A stretch of 49,706 nucleotides of DNA. Source: an uncultured Succinivibrio sp. (lineage in GTDB: Bacteria; Pseudomonadota; Gammaproteobacteria; Enterobacterales; Succinivibrionaceae). Shown piece after piece: positions 1 through 8,629 of this stretch. Under the pieces are notes generated by a model that saw nothing but the letters and a program-made list of their open reading frames with translations, searched no databases and was not told the origin of the DNA. The position numbers and the translations under genes were made by a program. Numbering within the stretch: position 1 is the first letter of the stretch; every line of letters starts with the position of its first letter. The stretch covers positions 1-49,706 of the forward strand of contig CAAGLL010000012.1 in the NCBI GenBank assembly GCA_900770725.1. The letters are read 5' to 3'.

Positions 1-2
1 CC

Positions 3-794
3 GGCACGCTGGCCATAAAGAGCTACCTGGGCACGCTTGCGGACGAGGAGACGCAGAAGCTCCAGGACGTCTGCGACGGAAAGGAAGTCGAGGTCGACAT
101 CAACGACAGCATGAGCTACGACAGCCTGAGCCGGCACAACGCCGCCGACATGTGGTCGCTGCTGCTGCACACTGGATATTTGACCGCGACCAAGGTCATC
201 TCCCAGAAGAGGTGCGCCGTCAGGATCCCCAACAATGAGATCAGGGAGTGCTTCCACGACAGCATCCTCGAGAGCTTCAAGGATTCCGTGCGCGGCGCCG
301 GCGAGGATCTCGATCTGGGGCTTGCGATCCTCCGCATGGACGGCGCCAGGGCCGAGGAGATCATCGGCAGGACGCTTGGAACCTATGTCGAGGACAGGTT
401 CAGGGCCACGCGCAGCCCCAGGGAGAACTTCTACGAGGGGTACATGCTCGGGATCCTCTCGTGCAGCAGGTCGATTTCCAACCTCAAGCTTGAAAAGCAG
501 TCCGGCAGCGGCTTTGCCGACATCGTGTTCTCCAGGCCAGGCGGCGGCGCCGTGGTCGTCGCCGAGCTCAAGGCGGCGCCTGGCCCAGGAGCGGTCAGGG
601 AGTCGGCCAGGAAGGCGGTGTCCCAGATCATCGACAGGGAGTATGCCAGGGAGTATGTCGGGAACGACACCATAGGCAGCGTCATTGCCGCAGGCATTGC
701 GTTCTACGGCCGCGGCGCCTGCGTCGAGTTCAAGCCTCTCAAGGGTGGCCTTCGCAATGGCGCTCAAGAGGCCGGAGCTGCCGGTTCCAAGTGA
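3..794 (+). CDS. DUF1703-type AAA/PD-(D/E)XK protein, 3' part
   Basis: The frame is already open at the left edge, so the start lies outside the window; about 263 residues are visible. The visible part resembles the C-terminal half of the AAA-ATPase-like plus PD-(D/E)XK nuclease (DUF1703) proteins common in gut anaerobes: a stretch with WSLLLHTGYLT marks the end of the ATPase-like region. The nuclease-like core follows, with FADIVF, then VVVAELK (the D...E-x-K pattern), and a closing IAFYGRG strand. The ATP-binding part is not in view. The family's physiological role is unsettled; proposals include DNA processing linked to mobile elements. A GC-rich hairpin with a short T run (982-1002) lies about 190 bases downstream. 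The family call is good, the function open. Confidence 0.8.
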   Translation, partial: GTLAIKSYLGTLADEETQKLQDVCDGKEVEVDINDSMSYDSLSRHNAADMWSLLLHTGYLTATKVISQKRCAVRIPNNEIRECFHDSILESFKDSVRGAGEDLDLGLAILRMDGARAEEIIGRTLGTYVEDRFRATRSPRENFYEGYMLGILSCSRSISNLKLEKQSGSGFADIVFSRPGGGAVVVAELKAAPGPGAVRESARKAVSQIIDREYAREYVGNDTIGSVIAAGIAFYGRGACVEFKPLKGGLRNGAQEAGAAGSK

Positions 795-935
795 ATCCCC
801 GCGCAGGCCTGGAAAGGCTCATGCGCGACAATCCCATTGCATTGGCAAGTGCGGTGAAATGGCGCGGAAGCATGAGTTCCTGCTCCCGCATCCATCTTGA
901 AGCCGGGCCTCGGAGAGAATTGCCGGACTTAATGA

Positions 936-1181
936 TCATGAACCCTGCAATTGCTCCTTTGGATCGCCGCGGCCAAGGCCGGGCCTGACGCAGGCCTTCT
1001 TTCCGCCCAAGATCCAGGAGCCATCGCCGCCAAGCTCGTGCTTGCCGATCCTTGTCCTTGCGGGCATGGGATGGCTTGCGTCGAGCCCAAGCCAGAGGTC
1101 GTTGCCGTTGGTCACGACTAGCTTAAGCTTTGGGGGATCCTGGTTTCCAACTTTAATAGGCTGATCTGCATCTTTTTGCTT
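936..1181 (-). pseudogene. 81-codon orphan reading frame, possible gene remnant
   Basis: An open frame on the minus strand runs from a TAG (1182-1184) to a TGA (936-938) without an obvious ATG or ribosome-binding site at its head; the only methionine is residue 39. The translation looks like real protein rather than a shadow: it carries NGNDLWLGLD, then TRIGKHELGGDGSWILGG, with mostly G or C in third codon positions. The neighbouring gene at 3-794 converges on it. I do not recognise the family. It may be the 3' end of a decayed gene, or a small protein starting at a GTG (for example the one opening VTNGNDLW). The rest of 795-1447 shows only hairpins and a doubled ATGCCTGTC at 1241-1258. Confidence 0.35.
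982..1002 (+). terminator. weak hairpin with T run after DUF1703 gene
   Basis: Six-base arms GGCCTG (982-987) and CAGGCC (991-996) with a 3-base loop are followed by TTCTTT. This could end transcription of the DUF1703 gene, though the stem is short and it lies about 190 bases past the stop codon, inside the opposite-strand reading frame at 936-1181. Confidence 0.35.
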
Positions 1182-1261
1182 CTAATCCTGCTCTCTTCGG
1201 CCTGAGGCTTCTCAAAGATGCTCTACAAGGCTCAGGGCACATGCCTGTCATGCCTGTCATT

Positions 1262-1285
1262 CCCGCCATCCTCGCATGCCGGCGG
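1262..1285. repeat. REP-like imperfect palindrome
   Basis: CCCGCC (1262-1267) and GGCGGG (1280-1285) form a hairpin preceded by CCTGTCATT and followed by GATCAGGAT. This resembles the small extragenic palindromes of the GTCATTCCCGC type found between genes of many proteobacteria. A doubled ATGCCTGTC just upstream (1241-1258) adds to the repetitive look. No second copy was noticed in this window, so its repeat status is unproven. Confidence 0.3.
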
Positions 1286-1363
1286 GGATCAGGATCCCTC
1301 CCTGCGCGTTCCCGCTCTCTTCGAGCGTTATCGGCAGAACCTGACGATATGAGATGGCGCGGT

Positions 1364-1401
1364 ACGAAAGAAGGCCCTCATGCTTTCACAGGAGAGCCTT
1401 C
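1364..1401 (-). terminator. candidate terminator of rpiA
   Basis: Ten-base arms at 1370-1379 and 1392-1401 pair with a single G-T wobble around a 12-base loop. On the minus strand they are followed by TTTCGT, a modest T run. The hairpin lies about 45 bases past the rpiA stop. A smaller perfect hairpin, GTGCGC/GCGCAC (1432-1447), sits directly after the rpiA stop codon. Confidence 0.5.
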
Positions 1402-1447
1402 CCATATGGGACCCAGGCCGTATCATGCCCGGTGCGCCATAGCGCAC

Positions 1448-2113
1448 TCAGACACGCTTCCTCACCTGCACGCCGTCCTCCTCGGAGTAGAGGACCACCT
1501 CGGCGCCGCGACGGGCGAAGAGCCCCACGGTGACCACGCCCGGAATGGCGTTTATGGCATCCTCGAGGGCGACCGGATCGGTGATCTTAAGCCCCCTGAC
1601 GTCCACGATCTGGCAGCCGTTGTCGGTGATGCAGCCCTTGCGCAGCACCGGATCGCCGCCCGTGACCTTGCGCAGCTGGCGTATCACCTGCTCGCGGCCC
1701 ATCGGGATCACCTCGACGGGAAGCGGGAAGGCGCCCAGGGTGTCCACGAGCTTTGACTTGTCGACGATGCAGACGAACTTCGAGGCCATCGAGGTGAGGA
1801 TCTTCTCGCGGGTCAGGCACGCGCCGCCGCCCTTGATGAGGTTGAAGTTCGGATCGACCTCGTCGGCGCCGTCGATGTAGACGTCGTAGCCCTCGACGTC
1901 GTTGGGATCGAGCACCTCGACGCCGATCTTCTCGAGCAGGTGGGTGGTCTTGACGGAGCTGCTTACGGCGCCGTCGATGTGGATGCCGCTCTTGCCTAGC
2001 TGCTCGATGAACTTGACGACGGTGGAGCCGCTGCCCACGCCGAGGATCCCCTTGTGGGGGACATAGTCGAGGGCCGCCTTGGCGACCATGGTCTTGAGCT
2101 CGTCCTGTGTCAT
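1448..2113 (-). CDS. rpiA: ribose-5-phosphate isomerase A
   Basis: Interconverts ribose 5-phosphate and ribulose 5-phosphate in the non-oxidative pentose phosphate pathway, in the cytoplasm. The 221-residue length is typical of RpiA. Diagnostic motifs are present: GVGSGSTV near residue 25 (phosphate loop), YIDGADEVD around 80-88 with the acidic catalytic residues, and LIKGGGACLTREKI around 93-106 with the conserved lysine and the catalytic glutamate. The ATG is preceded by AAGGAGG nine bases upstream, which fixes the start. It lies 39 bases after tyrS on the same strand and may be read from the same message. It ends in a hairpin-rich stretch. Confidence 0.96.
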   Translation of the reverse strand: MTQDELKTMVAKAALDYVPHKGILGVGSGSTVVKFIEQLGKSGIHIDGAVSSSVKTTHLLEKIGVEVLDPNDVEGYDVYIDGADEVDPNFNLIKGGGACLTREKILTSMASKFVCIVDKSKLVDTLGAFPLPVEVIPMGREQVIRQLRKVTGGDPVLRKGCITDNGCQIVDVRGLKITDPVALEDAINAIPGVVTVGLFARRGAEVVLYSEEDGVQVRKRV

Positions 2114-2152
2114 GGAAATGAGCCTCCTTATGTGCTCTCTGGTTGTCCTTGC

Positions 2153-3340
2153 TTACTTGATGGTGATGCGGGCGAAGCGGCGCTTGCCGACCTGCCAGAC
2201 CGCGGTGCCCTTGGGCGCCGCGTCATCCTTGGAGGCGACGGCCTTGCCGTCGACCTTGACCGCCCCTGACTTGATCATCCTCATGCCCTCGGAGGTCGAG
2301 GCGACGAGGCCTGCTGACTTCAAGACATTGGGGATCGGCATGGCATCGAGCGTGAACTCGGGGATGTCCTCGGGCACCGCGCCCTTCTGGAACTGGCTTA
2401 AGAAGCCCTCGACGGCGGCCTTGGCGGCCTCCTCGCCGTGGAAGCGGGCGACCATCTCGCGGCCGAGCTCGATCTTCGCGTCGCGCGGGTTCATCGAGCC
2501 GCTCAGGCACGAGGACTTGAGCGCGGCTATCTCGTCGGAGGTCTTGCCTGAGAGCAGATCGTAGTAGTTCCACATCAGGCTGTCGGAGATCGACATGATC
2601 TTCCCGAACATCTCCTTGGGAGGCTCGGTGACGCCGATGTAGTTGCCCTTGGACTTGGACATCTTCATGACGCCGTCGAGGCCGACTAACAGCGGCATCA
2701 TCAGCACGCACTGCGGCTCCATGCCGGCGTCCTTCTGCAGCTCGCGGCCCATCAGCAGGTTGAACTTCTGATCGGTGCCGCCAAGCTCGATGTCGGCCTT
2801 GATGGCAACCGAGTCGTAGCCCTGGAAGAGCGGGTAGAGGAACTCGTGGATGGCGATGGGCTGGTTTGCCGCAAAGCGCTTTGAGAAATCGTCGCGCTCG
2901 AGCATGCGGGCGACGGTGAGCTTGGAGGCCAGGCGGATGGTGCCGGCGGCGCCGAGCTTCTCGGACCACTCGGAGTTGTAGCGGATCTCGGTGAGCTTCG
3001 GGTCGAGGATCTTGAACACCTGCTCGGCGTAGGTCTTGGCGTTGGCCACGATCTGCTCGCGCGAGAGCTGGGGCCTCGTGGCGTTCTTGCCCGACGGGTC
3101 GCCGATGGAGGCGGTGAAGTCGCCGATGATGAGCATCACGCGGTGCCCGAGCTTCTGGAAGGTGCGCAGCTTGTTGAGGATCACGGTGTGGCCCAGGTGG
3201 ATGTCCGGGGCGGTCGGATCCATTCCGAGCTTGACGGTGAGCTGCCTGCCGCTTTGCAGCTTCTTGCGCAGCTCCTCCAACGGAATGATCTCTTCTGCTC
3301 CCCTCGCTATCTCCTCGAGCGCCTTTTCGATGTCGGGCAT
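2153..3340 (-). CDS. tyrS: tyrosyl-tRNA synthetase
   Basis: Charges tRNA(Tyr) with tyrosine in the cytoplasm. This is a class I synthetase: the HIGH motif appears as HLGH (residues 48-51), the KMSKS motif is exact (226-230), and GGTDQKFN (187-194) is the conserved tyrosine-site helix. An S4 RNA-binding domain closes the protein (about 335-395, KSGAVKVDGKAV). The form with KMSKS and a short linker matches the TyrZ-like subgroup rather than E. coli TyrS, which has KFGKT. It is divergent from anmK, with 120 bases between the two starts. This tyrS/anmK pairing is common in gammaproteobacteria. Confidence 0.97.
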   Translation of the reverse strand: MPDIEKALEEIARGAEEIIPLEELRKKLQSGRQLTVKLGMDPTAPDIHLGHTVILNKLRTFQKLGHRVMLIIGDFTASIGDPSGKNATRPQLSREQIVANAKTYAEQVFKILDPKLTEIRYNSEWSEKLGAAGTIRLASKLTVARMLERDDFSKRFAANQPIAIHEFLYPLFQGYDSVAIKADIELGGTDQKFNLLMGRELQKDAGMEPQCVLMMPLLVGLDGVMKMSKSKGNYIGVTEPPKEMFGKIMSISDSLMWNYYDLLSGKTSDEIAALKSSCLSGSMNPRDAKIELGREMVARFHGEEAAKAAVEGFLSQFQKGAVPEDIPEFTLDAMPIPNVLKSAGLVASTSEGMRMIKSGAVKVDGKAVASKDDAAPKGTAVWQVGKRRFARITIK

Positions 3341-3460
3341 CGCTGTCTCCTTTGAAAATTCCTGACGCCCGCCGCACTTTGCGCTTGCGCGGCAGGCCTA
3401 AAATCAACCTCCCATGATAATACATTTGCAAAGGACTATGGATTTGCAAGGGAGGCAGGG

Positions 3461-4621
3461 ATGGGCGAACCGCTTTACATTGGCCTGATGTCGGGCACGA
3501 GCATCGACGCGATGGACGGGGTGCTCGCCTCGTTCGACGGCGGCGCCCCCAGGGTGTTGGCCGCCGCCTCGCGCGACTTCAAGGGATCGGAGCGCTCGCA
3601 GTTGAACCATCTGTGCGTCCCGGGCCCCGACGAGATAGAGCTTGCCGGCCAGGCCTCGCTCATGATCTCGCAGGCCGAGCTTGAGGTGGTGCGGGATCTG
3701 CTCGCGCAGTCGGGCGTGAAGCCCACGGACGTCGCGGCCATCGGATCGCACGGCCAGACGGTGCGCCACCGCCCGGATCTCGGATTCACCGTGCAGCTTG
3801 GCGATCCAGCCTCCCTGGCCTATGGCTGCGGCATCGACGTGATCTCCCATTTCCGCCAGGCCGACCTGGCCGCAGGCGGCGAGGGCGCACCGCTCACCCC
3901 GGCCTTCCACTCCTTCATCTTCGGGTCGAAGAGCGAGCCGCGCTATGTGCTGAACCTAGGCGGCATCGCCAACCTCACGGTCATGGGGGTTGGCGGCAAG
4001 GTGCTCGAAGGCTACGACACCGGCCCTGCCGACACCCTGATGGACATGGCGGCCAGGACCTTCTTAAACGCTCCCTACGACCGCAACGGCGAGGCCGCCG
4101 CGCGCGGGCGCGTCAACCCAGCCTGGCTCTCGCGCCTGATGATGAACCCCTATTTCAAGAAGGACCCGCCCAAGTCCACCGGGCGCGAGGTCTTCGACAG
4201 CAGGTGCGTGGGCTTCTGCTTTGACGAGGTGCGCGAGCGCGCGCAACTAGTGGATGATCTCCTAGCCACGCTCTGCGAGTTCACCGCGCAGAGCGCCTGC
4301 GACGCCATCGAGGGGAGCATGCGCCGCCAGGGGCTGGCAGGCGGCACGCTCATCGCCTGCGGCGGCGGCTCGAAGAACCCGGTGCTCATGAGGGCCATAT
4401 CAGAGAACTGCGAGGACATGGGGATCGAGGTGAAATCCTGCAGGGACATGGGCTACGATCCGCAGCTCATCGAGCCCTTGTGCTTTGCCTGGATGGCAAG
4501 GCTCTTCGTGCAGGGAAGGCGATTGCCGCTGGGCGGGGCCAGCCGCGCCGGCCGCGATGTCATCGCAGGCTCGCTCACCCCGGCCCCGGGCGGGATGTTC
4601 GAGCGCTTCAGGAACGCGTAA
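3461..4621 (+). CDS. anmK: anhydro-N-acetylmuramic acid kinase
   Basis: Phosphorylates and opens 1,6-anhydro-MurNAc to MurNAc-6-phosphate, the entry step for recycling murein sugars released during wall turnover. The 386 residues fit the family. The N-terminal GLMSGTSIDAMDG is the AnmK signature, IGSHGQTVRH (about 91-100) and LNLGGIANL (about 164-172) belong to the ASKHA-type ATPase core, and CGGGSKNP near residue 305 is the adenosine loop. The start is set by GGGAGG nine bases before the ATG. Its last 14 bases overlap the end of pncC, which reads toward it. Confidence 0.96.
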   Translation: MGEPLYIGLMSGTSIDAMDGVLASFDGGAPRVLAAASRDFKGSERSQLNHLCVPGPDEIELAGQASLMISQAELEVVRDLLAQSGVKPTDVAAIGSHGQTVRHRPDLGFTVQLGDPASLAYGCGIDVISHFRQADLAAGGEGAPLTPAFHSFIFGSKSEPRYVLNLGGIANLTVMGVGGKVLEGYDTGPADTLMDMAARTFLNAPYDRNGEAAARGRVNPAWLSRLMMNPYFKKDPPKSTGREVFDSRCVGFCFDEVRERAQLVDDLLATLCEFTAQSACDAIEGSMRRQGLAGGTLIACGGGSKNPVLMRAISENCEDMGIEVKSCRDMGYDPQLIEPLCFAWMARLFVQGRRLPLGGASRAGRDVIAGSLTPAPGGMFERFRNA

Positions 4622-5138
4622 AGCCCTTCGGATCAGCTCCATTCGCGCACTGCAGCAGGGCCTCGAGGCCCTGCTGCACCGTGCTCTCGCGCACCTCGTC
4701 CCGGTTTCCTTCAAAGTGGAAGAGCCTTGCAACGCCTGGGCTGCCGCGCCTGCAGGCGCCGATCCACACGGTGCCGGCGGGGTTGCCGCCTGAGGGCCCG
4801 GGACCTGCTACCCCCGACACCGCGACCGCGATATCGGCATGGGAGCGCGCGATGGCGCCTTCTGACATCTCCTGCACGCACTGCCCGCTCACCTCGGTGT
4901 GGCGCGAGAGCGTCTCCTCAGTCACGCCCAGCATCTCGTGCTTGGCCACATTGTTGTAGACGGTAAATCCTCGGTCGAAGTAGTCAGAGGCCCCGCTCAC
5001 CGCGACCATGGTCGCGGAGATGAGCCCTCCGGTGAGCGACTCCGCAGTTGCGGCCTTGAGGCCCTTTCCAACGCAGAGATCCTTGAGCTTTGCTGAGAGT
5101 TCCAGGTTGCCCTTCCTGATGGCGTTCAAATCCTGCAT
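4608..5138 (-). CDS. pncC: nicotinamide-nucleotide amidohydrolase (CinA C-terminal type)
   Basis: Deamidates NMN to nicotinate mononucleotide in pyridine nucleotide salvage. The 176 residues form a stand-alone CinA C-terminal domain: ATAESLTGGLISA near 29-41 carries the catalytic serine region, YNNVAKHEMLGV follows, and AVSGVAGPGPSGG near 109-121 is the family's glycine-rich signature. The gene converges with anmK, and the two stop-codon regions overlap by 14 bases. Downstream of hsdR, a hairpin with a T run separates the restriction operon from this gene. Confidence 0.93.
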   Translation of the reverse strand: MQDLNAIRKGNLELSAKLKDLCVGKGLKAATAESLTGGLISATMVAVSGASDYFDRGFTVYNNVAKHEMLGVTEETLSRHTEVSGQCVQEMSEGAIARSHADIAVAVSGVAGPGPSGGNPAGTVWIGACRRGSPGVARLFHFEGNRDEVRESTVQQGLEALLQCANGADPKGFTRS

Positions 5139-5150
5139 TTTCTGCCTTCT

Positions 5151-5176
5151 TAAATCAAAAGAGGCCCTAAGGCCCC
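5151..5176 (-). terminator. terminator of the hsd operon
   Basis: On the minus strand AGGGGCC and GGCCTCT pair (one G-T wobble) around a short loop, followed by TTTTGATTT. It lies about 100 bases after the hsdR stop and just before the pncC start, so it should separate the two transcripts. The A-rich left flank and GC stem are also visible from the plus strand. Confidence 0.6.
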
Positions 5177-5273
5177 TTGTTCATCCAAAGCGGCAGGAGG
5201 GAAAAACACTGCTTCCTGCTCCGGCCGCCCTTCCTTTTCTTAAAACGTTCAAGCCAGCTTCGCAGCAAAGCTT

Positions 5274-8200
5274 TCAGTTCGCGACCATGAGCTGGGCCAC
5301 ATCCTCGCGGGCGACTTTCTCGATCCTCTCGCGGAGCATCCTCTTGTACTTGAGCTTTGAAAGAGTCCCGCCTTGAGCCTTGTAGCGCTCGTAGTCGCCC
5401 TCGATTTCCAGCCTCTCGCCCTCTTTCCAATGCATTACCGTGTAGTACAGCTCGTCCTTGTCCACACACAGCTCAGACGCAATCGAATCGAGCTTGGCAT
5501 CGATGATCTGGCGGATGCGCAAATCCATCTCGTCCGCCGCGTTCTTGCCGCGGAACTTCTCGGGATCGTTTTTGACATCATCGAGGAGCTGCCTTGCGAT
5601 CTCGCTGACGCGCGGATGCTTGGCCGCAAATTCCTTGAGGCACTTGTCGATCCGCTTGTCGAGGTCCTCAGGATCCCTGCTTCGATCCTGCCCCTCCTCA
5701 TCCGGGAAGTACTCCTGCAAAAGCGAGACGAGGTACTTGTAGTCGATGGTCACTTCCTTGAATGTTTCAAGCTCGTACTCGACGTCGATGGAGAGCGGCT
5801 CATCCTTTTCATCAGGATCGGAGCGCCGTCTCTTGAGCTCCTCGATCACGTTCTGGTAGCGCCCGATGGCGTCCTCGCGATCCTCCTGGCTCAGGAGAGT
5901 TACTTTCTCCTGATCCTCGTCAGCCCATTCGTCGTAGACGTGGATCTCGTCCATCAGGCGGTCGTATTCCTGAAATGCCTTGGCAAATTTCTGCAACGAG
6001 GCGGTCTCACCGTCCAGATCGCTGTCATTTGCCTTGATGCAGTCTTTGAGCGCGCGCGCCGCCTTCAAAAGCTCCTTCTTGATCTCCTTGTAGCTTGGCG
6101 CGGACACGTCGGAAGTGCCGCCGTGGGAGAAGAGCGAGAGCGCGTCGCGCACGCTGTGCTCGAAGGTAGCCGGAACGCGCATGGACACGATCTCGCCATA
6201 GCGCTTTTCCTTGTCAAAAAGCCGGTTGGTGCGTGAGAAGGCCTGGATGAGCCCCTGCTCGTTCATCGGCTTCCTGTCGATGAAGAGAATGGCAAGGCAC
6301 GGGGCGTCAAATCCCGTGAGCAGGCGGTCGACCACGATGACCAGGTCAAGCTGCTGGCTGCGCTGCTTGTAGCGGCCCTGCTTTCGCGCAAGGCGGGCAT
6401 TGAGATCGGTGTTGTAGGCCGCCAGTCCGCCTTCCAAGGTGAACTTGGTGCCGAACATCGCGTTGTAGTCGGCGAGGGACTGCTTCATCTTCTCCTGGTT
6501 GGCCATGGCGCCGTCGGCGTTCTCGCCGACGCTGTAGGTGATGGCCACCTTGGGGAAGTCCGGAACCATGCTCCTGATCCTCTCGTCCACCCTGCCCTGG
6601 GCCTTGAACTCCATGAAGAGCTCGTAATAGCGCTGGGCCTCGGCGATGTTGGCGCAAGTGAGCATGGCCTCATAGGTATTGCCGCTGCCCCTTGAGAGGC
6701 GAAAGCGGGAGGCGTTCTCGTTCACGATGTACTCTATGACCTTGTTGCGGTGCTCGTCGCTGTCATAGAAGTCGCGGTGGGACTTCTCCTTTATAGGGAA
6801 GTTCTTGATGACATATGCCTCAAGCTGCTCGTCGTCCAAAGCATCCACATCGGTGTCAAGCGCGCCGTCGCTGCCTGCTGACAGCTTTCTTGCAACCTTC
6901 AGGAACTCGCTGCGTCTCTCACCCTGGTAAATGGTGTGGAATCCAAGGACGGCCTTGTCCTTTATCGCCTCGAGCAGCGTGTAGCGGTGCAGCGGCTCGC
7001 CGTCGCGCTTGGGATCGCCGTTGCCGAACAACTGCGCCGTAGTCTTGGGAAGGTTGCCCTTGGTCGCGCGCGCGTTCTCATCGAAGATCGGCGTGCCGGT
7101 GAATCCGTACCAGAGGCTCTTGTGATCCGGCCTGTCGAAGAAGCGCTCGATGTCCCTTTTGGTCTCAGGTGTCACCGTGCGGTGGCACTCGTCCACGACA
7201 AAGCAGATGTTCTTGGCCTTGAGCGCCTTGCATTGCCTGAGCATGTACTCCGAGCTTTTCCGGTCGTGATCGCTGTACTCAAGATCGTCGCCGCGATCGT
7301 GGGAGAGCTTGCGTATGGCCGCCTTCTCGTTGTCGATCCGCGCAAGAATGCTCTCAGCCTTCTCCTCAAGACTTGAGACCAGCGCAGGGTCGGCGTCGCT
7401 TCTGGCTGAGGCGTTGTTGAGCTTGGCCTTGGTTTCAGCAAGTTCCTTGGCGAGGCTTGAGACGTGCTCCTCGCGCACCTCCTTGGAGTAGCGGTGCAGC
7501 AGGTGCTGGAACTTCTGGATGGTGGTGACTATGGCCTGGCGGTCCTTGTTCAAGAGCTTGCGCTCGAGATCGCCCGTGTTGCTGGTGCTGTCTATTTGCA
7601 GATCGCTGTTTCTGGCATAAGACATGAAACTCAGCGCGGTCTGCTGATCGAGATCGTGCCTGTCTATGAGGAACACCGTCTTGTCCACCGACGGGATGTC
7701 CAGGAGGTTGCTGGTGACATTGAAGGAAGTCAGCGTCTTTCCCGATCCGGTCGTATGCCATATGAAGCCGCTGCGGTGCTCTCTCGTAGCTTTCTCGACC
7801 GCCTCTATCGCATGGATCTGGTAGGGCCTGAGCAGGATCACGCGCTTGCTGTCAGAGTCCAGCACGCTGTAGCGGCACAGCATCTTGTGGGCTTCTGGAA
7901 TATGCAGCGCCTCCTCCGCAAAACCCAGGTAGTCGTCAACCGGCTTGTTGTCGTGGTCAACCCAGCGGGTCAGGAACTTCTCGTTTAACTGGTCAGGCGC
8001 AGTTGCGGCTATATAGTAGGTGTTTGTGCCGTTTGAGACCACGAACATCTGGACAAGCCCGAAGATCCCGGTGAACTTGCCTTCTGCCTGGTACTTCTGA
8101 ATCTGCCTGAAGGCGTCCATGTAGGGATGAGTGCGATTCTTGATTTCAATGTGGATGAGGGGAAGGCCGTTTATGAGCAAGGTGACATCAAAGCGCCTGT

Positions 8201-8612
8201 CGCGGCTCATGGCGCCGTCATCCTTGCTGCTTTGGTACTGGTTTATCACCTCGTAGCAGGAGGTGCCGCCGGCGATCTGCCGGCTGTCCAGCGCCACCAA
8301 GCTTATGGTGCCAAAGCGCGCGTCTTCGCGCTGAAGAGGGATCTGGGCTACTCCATGCTCTCCTGAAAGCCAAAGCCCTGCCTTGTAGGCAGAAGTACCA
8401 GTGCTCCTGATGAATTCCTTGATCTGCCCCATCTCGGCATCGGTGATTAGCACGTCGCCAAGTTTCGCACGGTTGGCAGCATTGAGCCTTACGCGGAGGT
8501 TGTTCCAAAGATCGTCCTCCGTCTTTATGTCAGGACGGTAAGTCCACTGAGAAACTCCAGTGGTGAGCTGGTGGATCAGTTTCTCTTCCATTACGCTTTC
8601 AAGTTCTGACAT
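5274..8612 (-). CDS. hsdR: type I restriction enzyme, subunit R
   Basis: The motor and nuclease subunit of a type I restriction-modification complex: it translocates DNA using ATP and cuts unmodified DNA. The N-terminal nuclease shows the PD-(D/E)XK set as D142 and E156-x-K158. Helicase motif I is TTGSGKT (287-293) and the DEAD-type box is DECH (474-477), followed by FTGTP and a second RecA-like domain with LLTGFDAP and QAFSRTNRL. At 1112 residues it is longer than many relatives. Part of the excess is a charged, helix-rich stretch (about 375-468) between VTTIQKF and DECH, elements usually close together. It starts 17 bases after hsdS and ends the operon. Confidence 0.96.
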   Translation of the reverse strand: MSELESVMEEKLIHQLTTGVSQWTYRPDIKTEDDLWNNLRVRLNAANRAKLGDVLITDAEMGQIKEFIRSTGTSAYKAGLWLSGEHGVAQIPLQREDARFGTISLVALDSRQIAGGTSCYEVINQYQSSKDDGAMSRDRRFDVTLLINGLPLIHIEIKNRTHPYMDAFRQIQKYQAEGKFTGIFGLVQMFVVSNGTNTYYIAATAPDQLNEKFLTRWVDHDNKPVDDYLGFAEEALHIPEAHKMLCRYSVLDSDSKRVILLRPYQIHAIEAVEKATREHRSGFIWHTTGSGKTLTSFNVTSNLLDIPSVDKTVFLIDRHDLDQQTALSFMSYARNSDLQIDSTSNTGDLERKLLNKDRQAIVTTIQKFQHLLHRYSKEVREEHVSSLAKELAETKAKLNNASARSDADPALVSSLEEKAESILARIDNEKAAIRKLSHDRGDDLEYSDHDRKSSEYMLRQCKALKAKNICFVVDECHRTVTPETKRDIERFFDRPDHKSLWYGFTGTPIFDENARATKGNLPKTTAQLFGNGDPKRDGEPLHRYTLLEAIKDKAVLGFHTIYQGERRSEFLKVARKLSAGSDGALDTDVDALDDEQLEAYVIKNFPIKEKSHRDFYDSDEHRNKVIEYIVNENASRFRLSRGSGNTYEAMLTCANIAEAQRYYELFMEFKAQGRVDERIRSMVPDFPKVAITYSVGENADGAMANQEKMKQSLADYNAMFGTKFTLEGGLAAYNTDLNARLARKQGRYKQRSQQLDLVIVVDRLLTGFDAPCLAILFIDRKPMNEQGLIQAFSRTNRLFDKEKRYGEIVSMRVPATFEHSVRDALSLFSHGGTSDVSAPSYKEIKKELLKAARALKDCIKANDSDLDGETASLQKFAKAFQEYDRLMDEIHVYDEWADEDQEKVTLLSQEDREDAIGRYQNVIEELKRRRSDPDEKDEPLSIDVEYELETFKEVTIDYKYLVSLLQEYFPDEEGQDRSRDPEDLDKRIDKCLKEFAAKHPRVSEIARQLLDDVKNDPEKFRGKNAADEMDLRIRQIIDAKLDSIASELCVDKDELYYTVMHWKEGERLEIEGDYERYKAQGGTLSKLKYKRMLRERIEKVAREDVAQLMVAN

Positions 8613-8629
8613 GATTGCTTGAATCCTGA

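Noticed and set aside
1241..1756. Plus-strand frame opposite rpiA
   Set aside because: It is antisense to rpiA, whose protein is unmistakable, and its translation has no recognisable domains.
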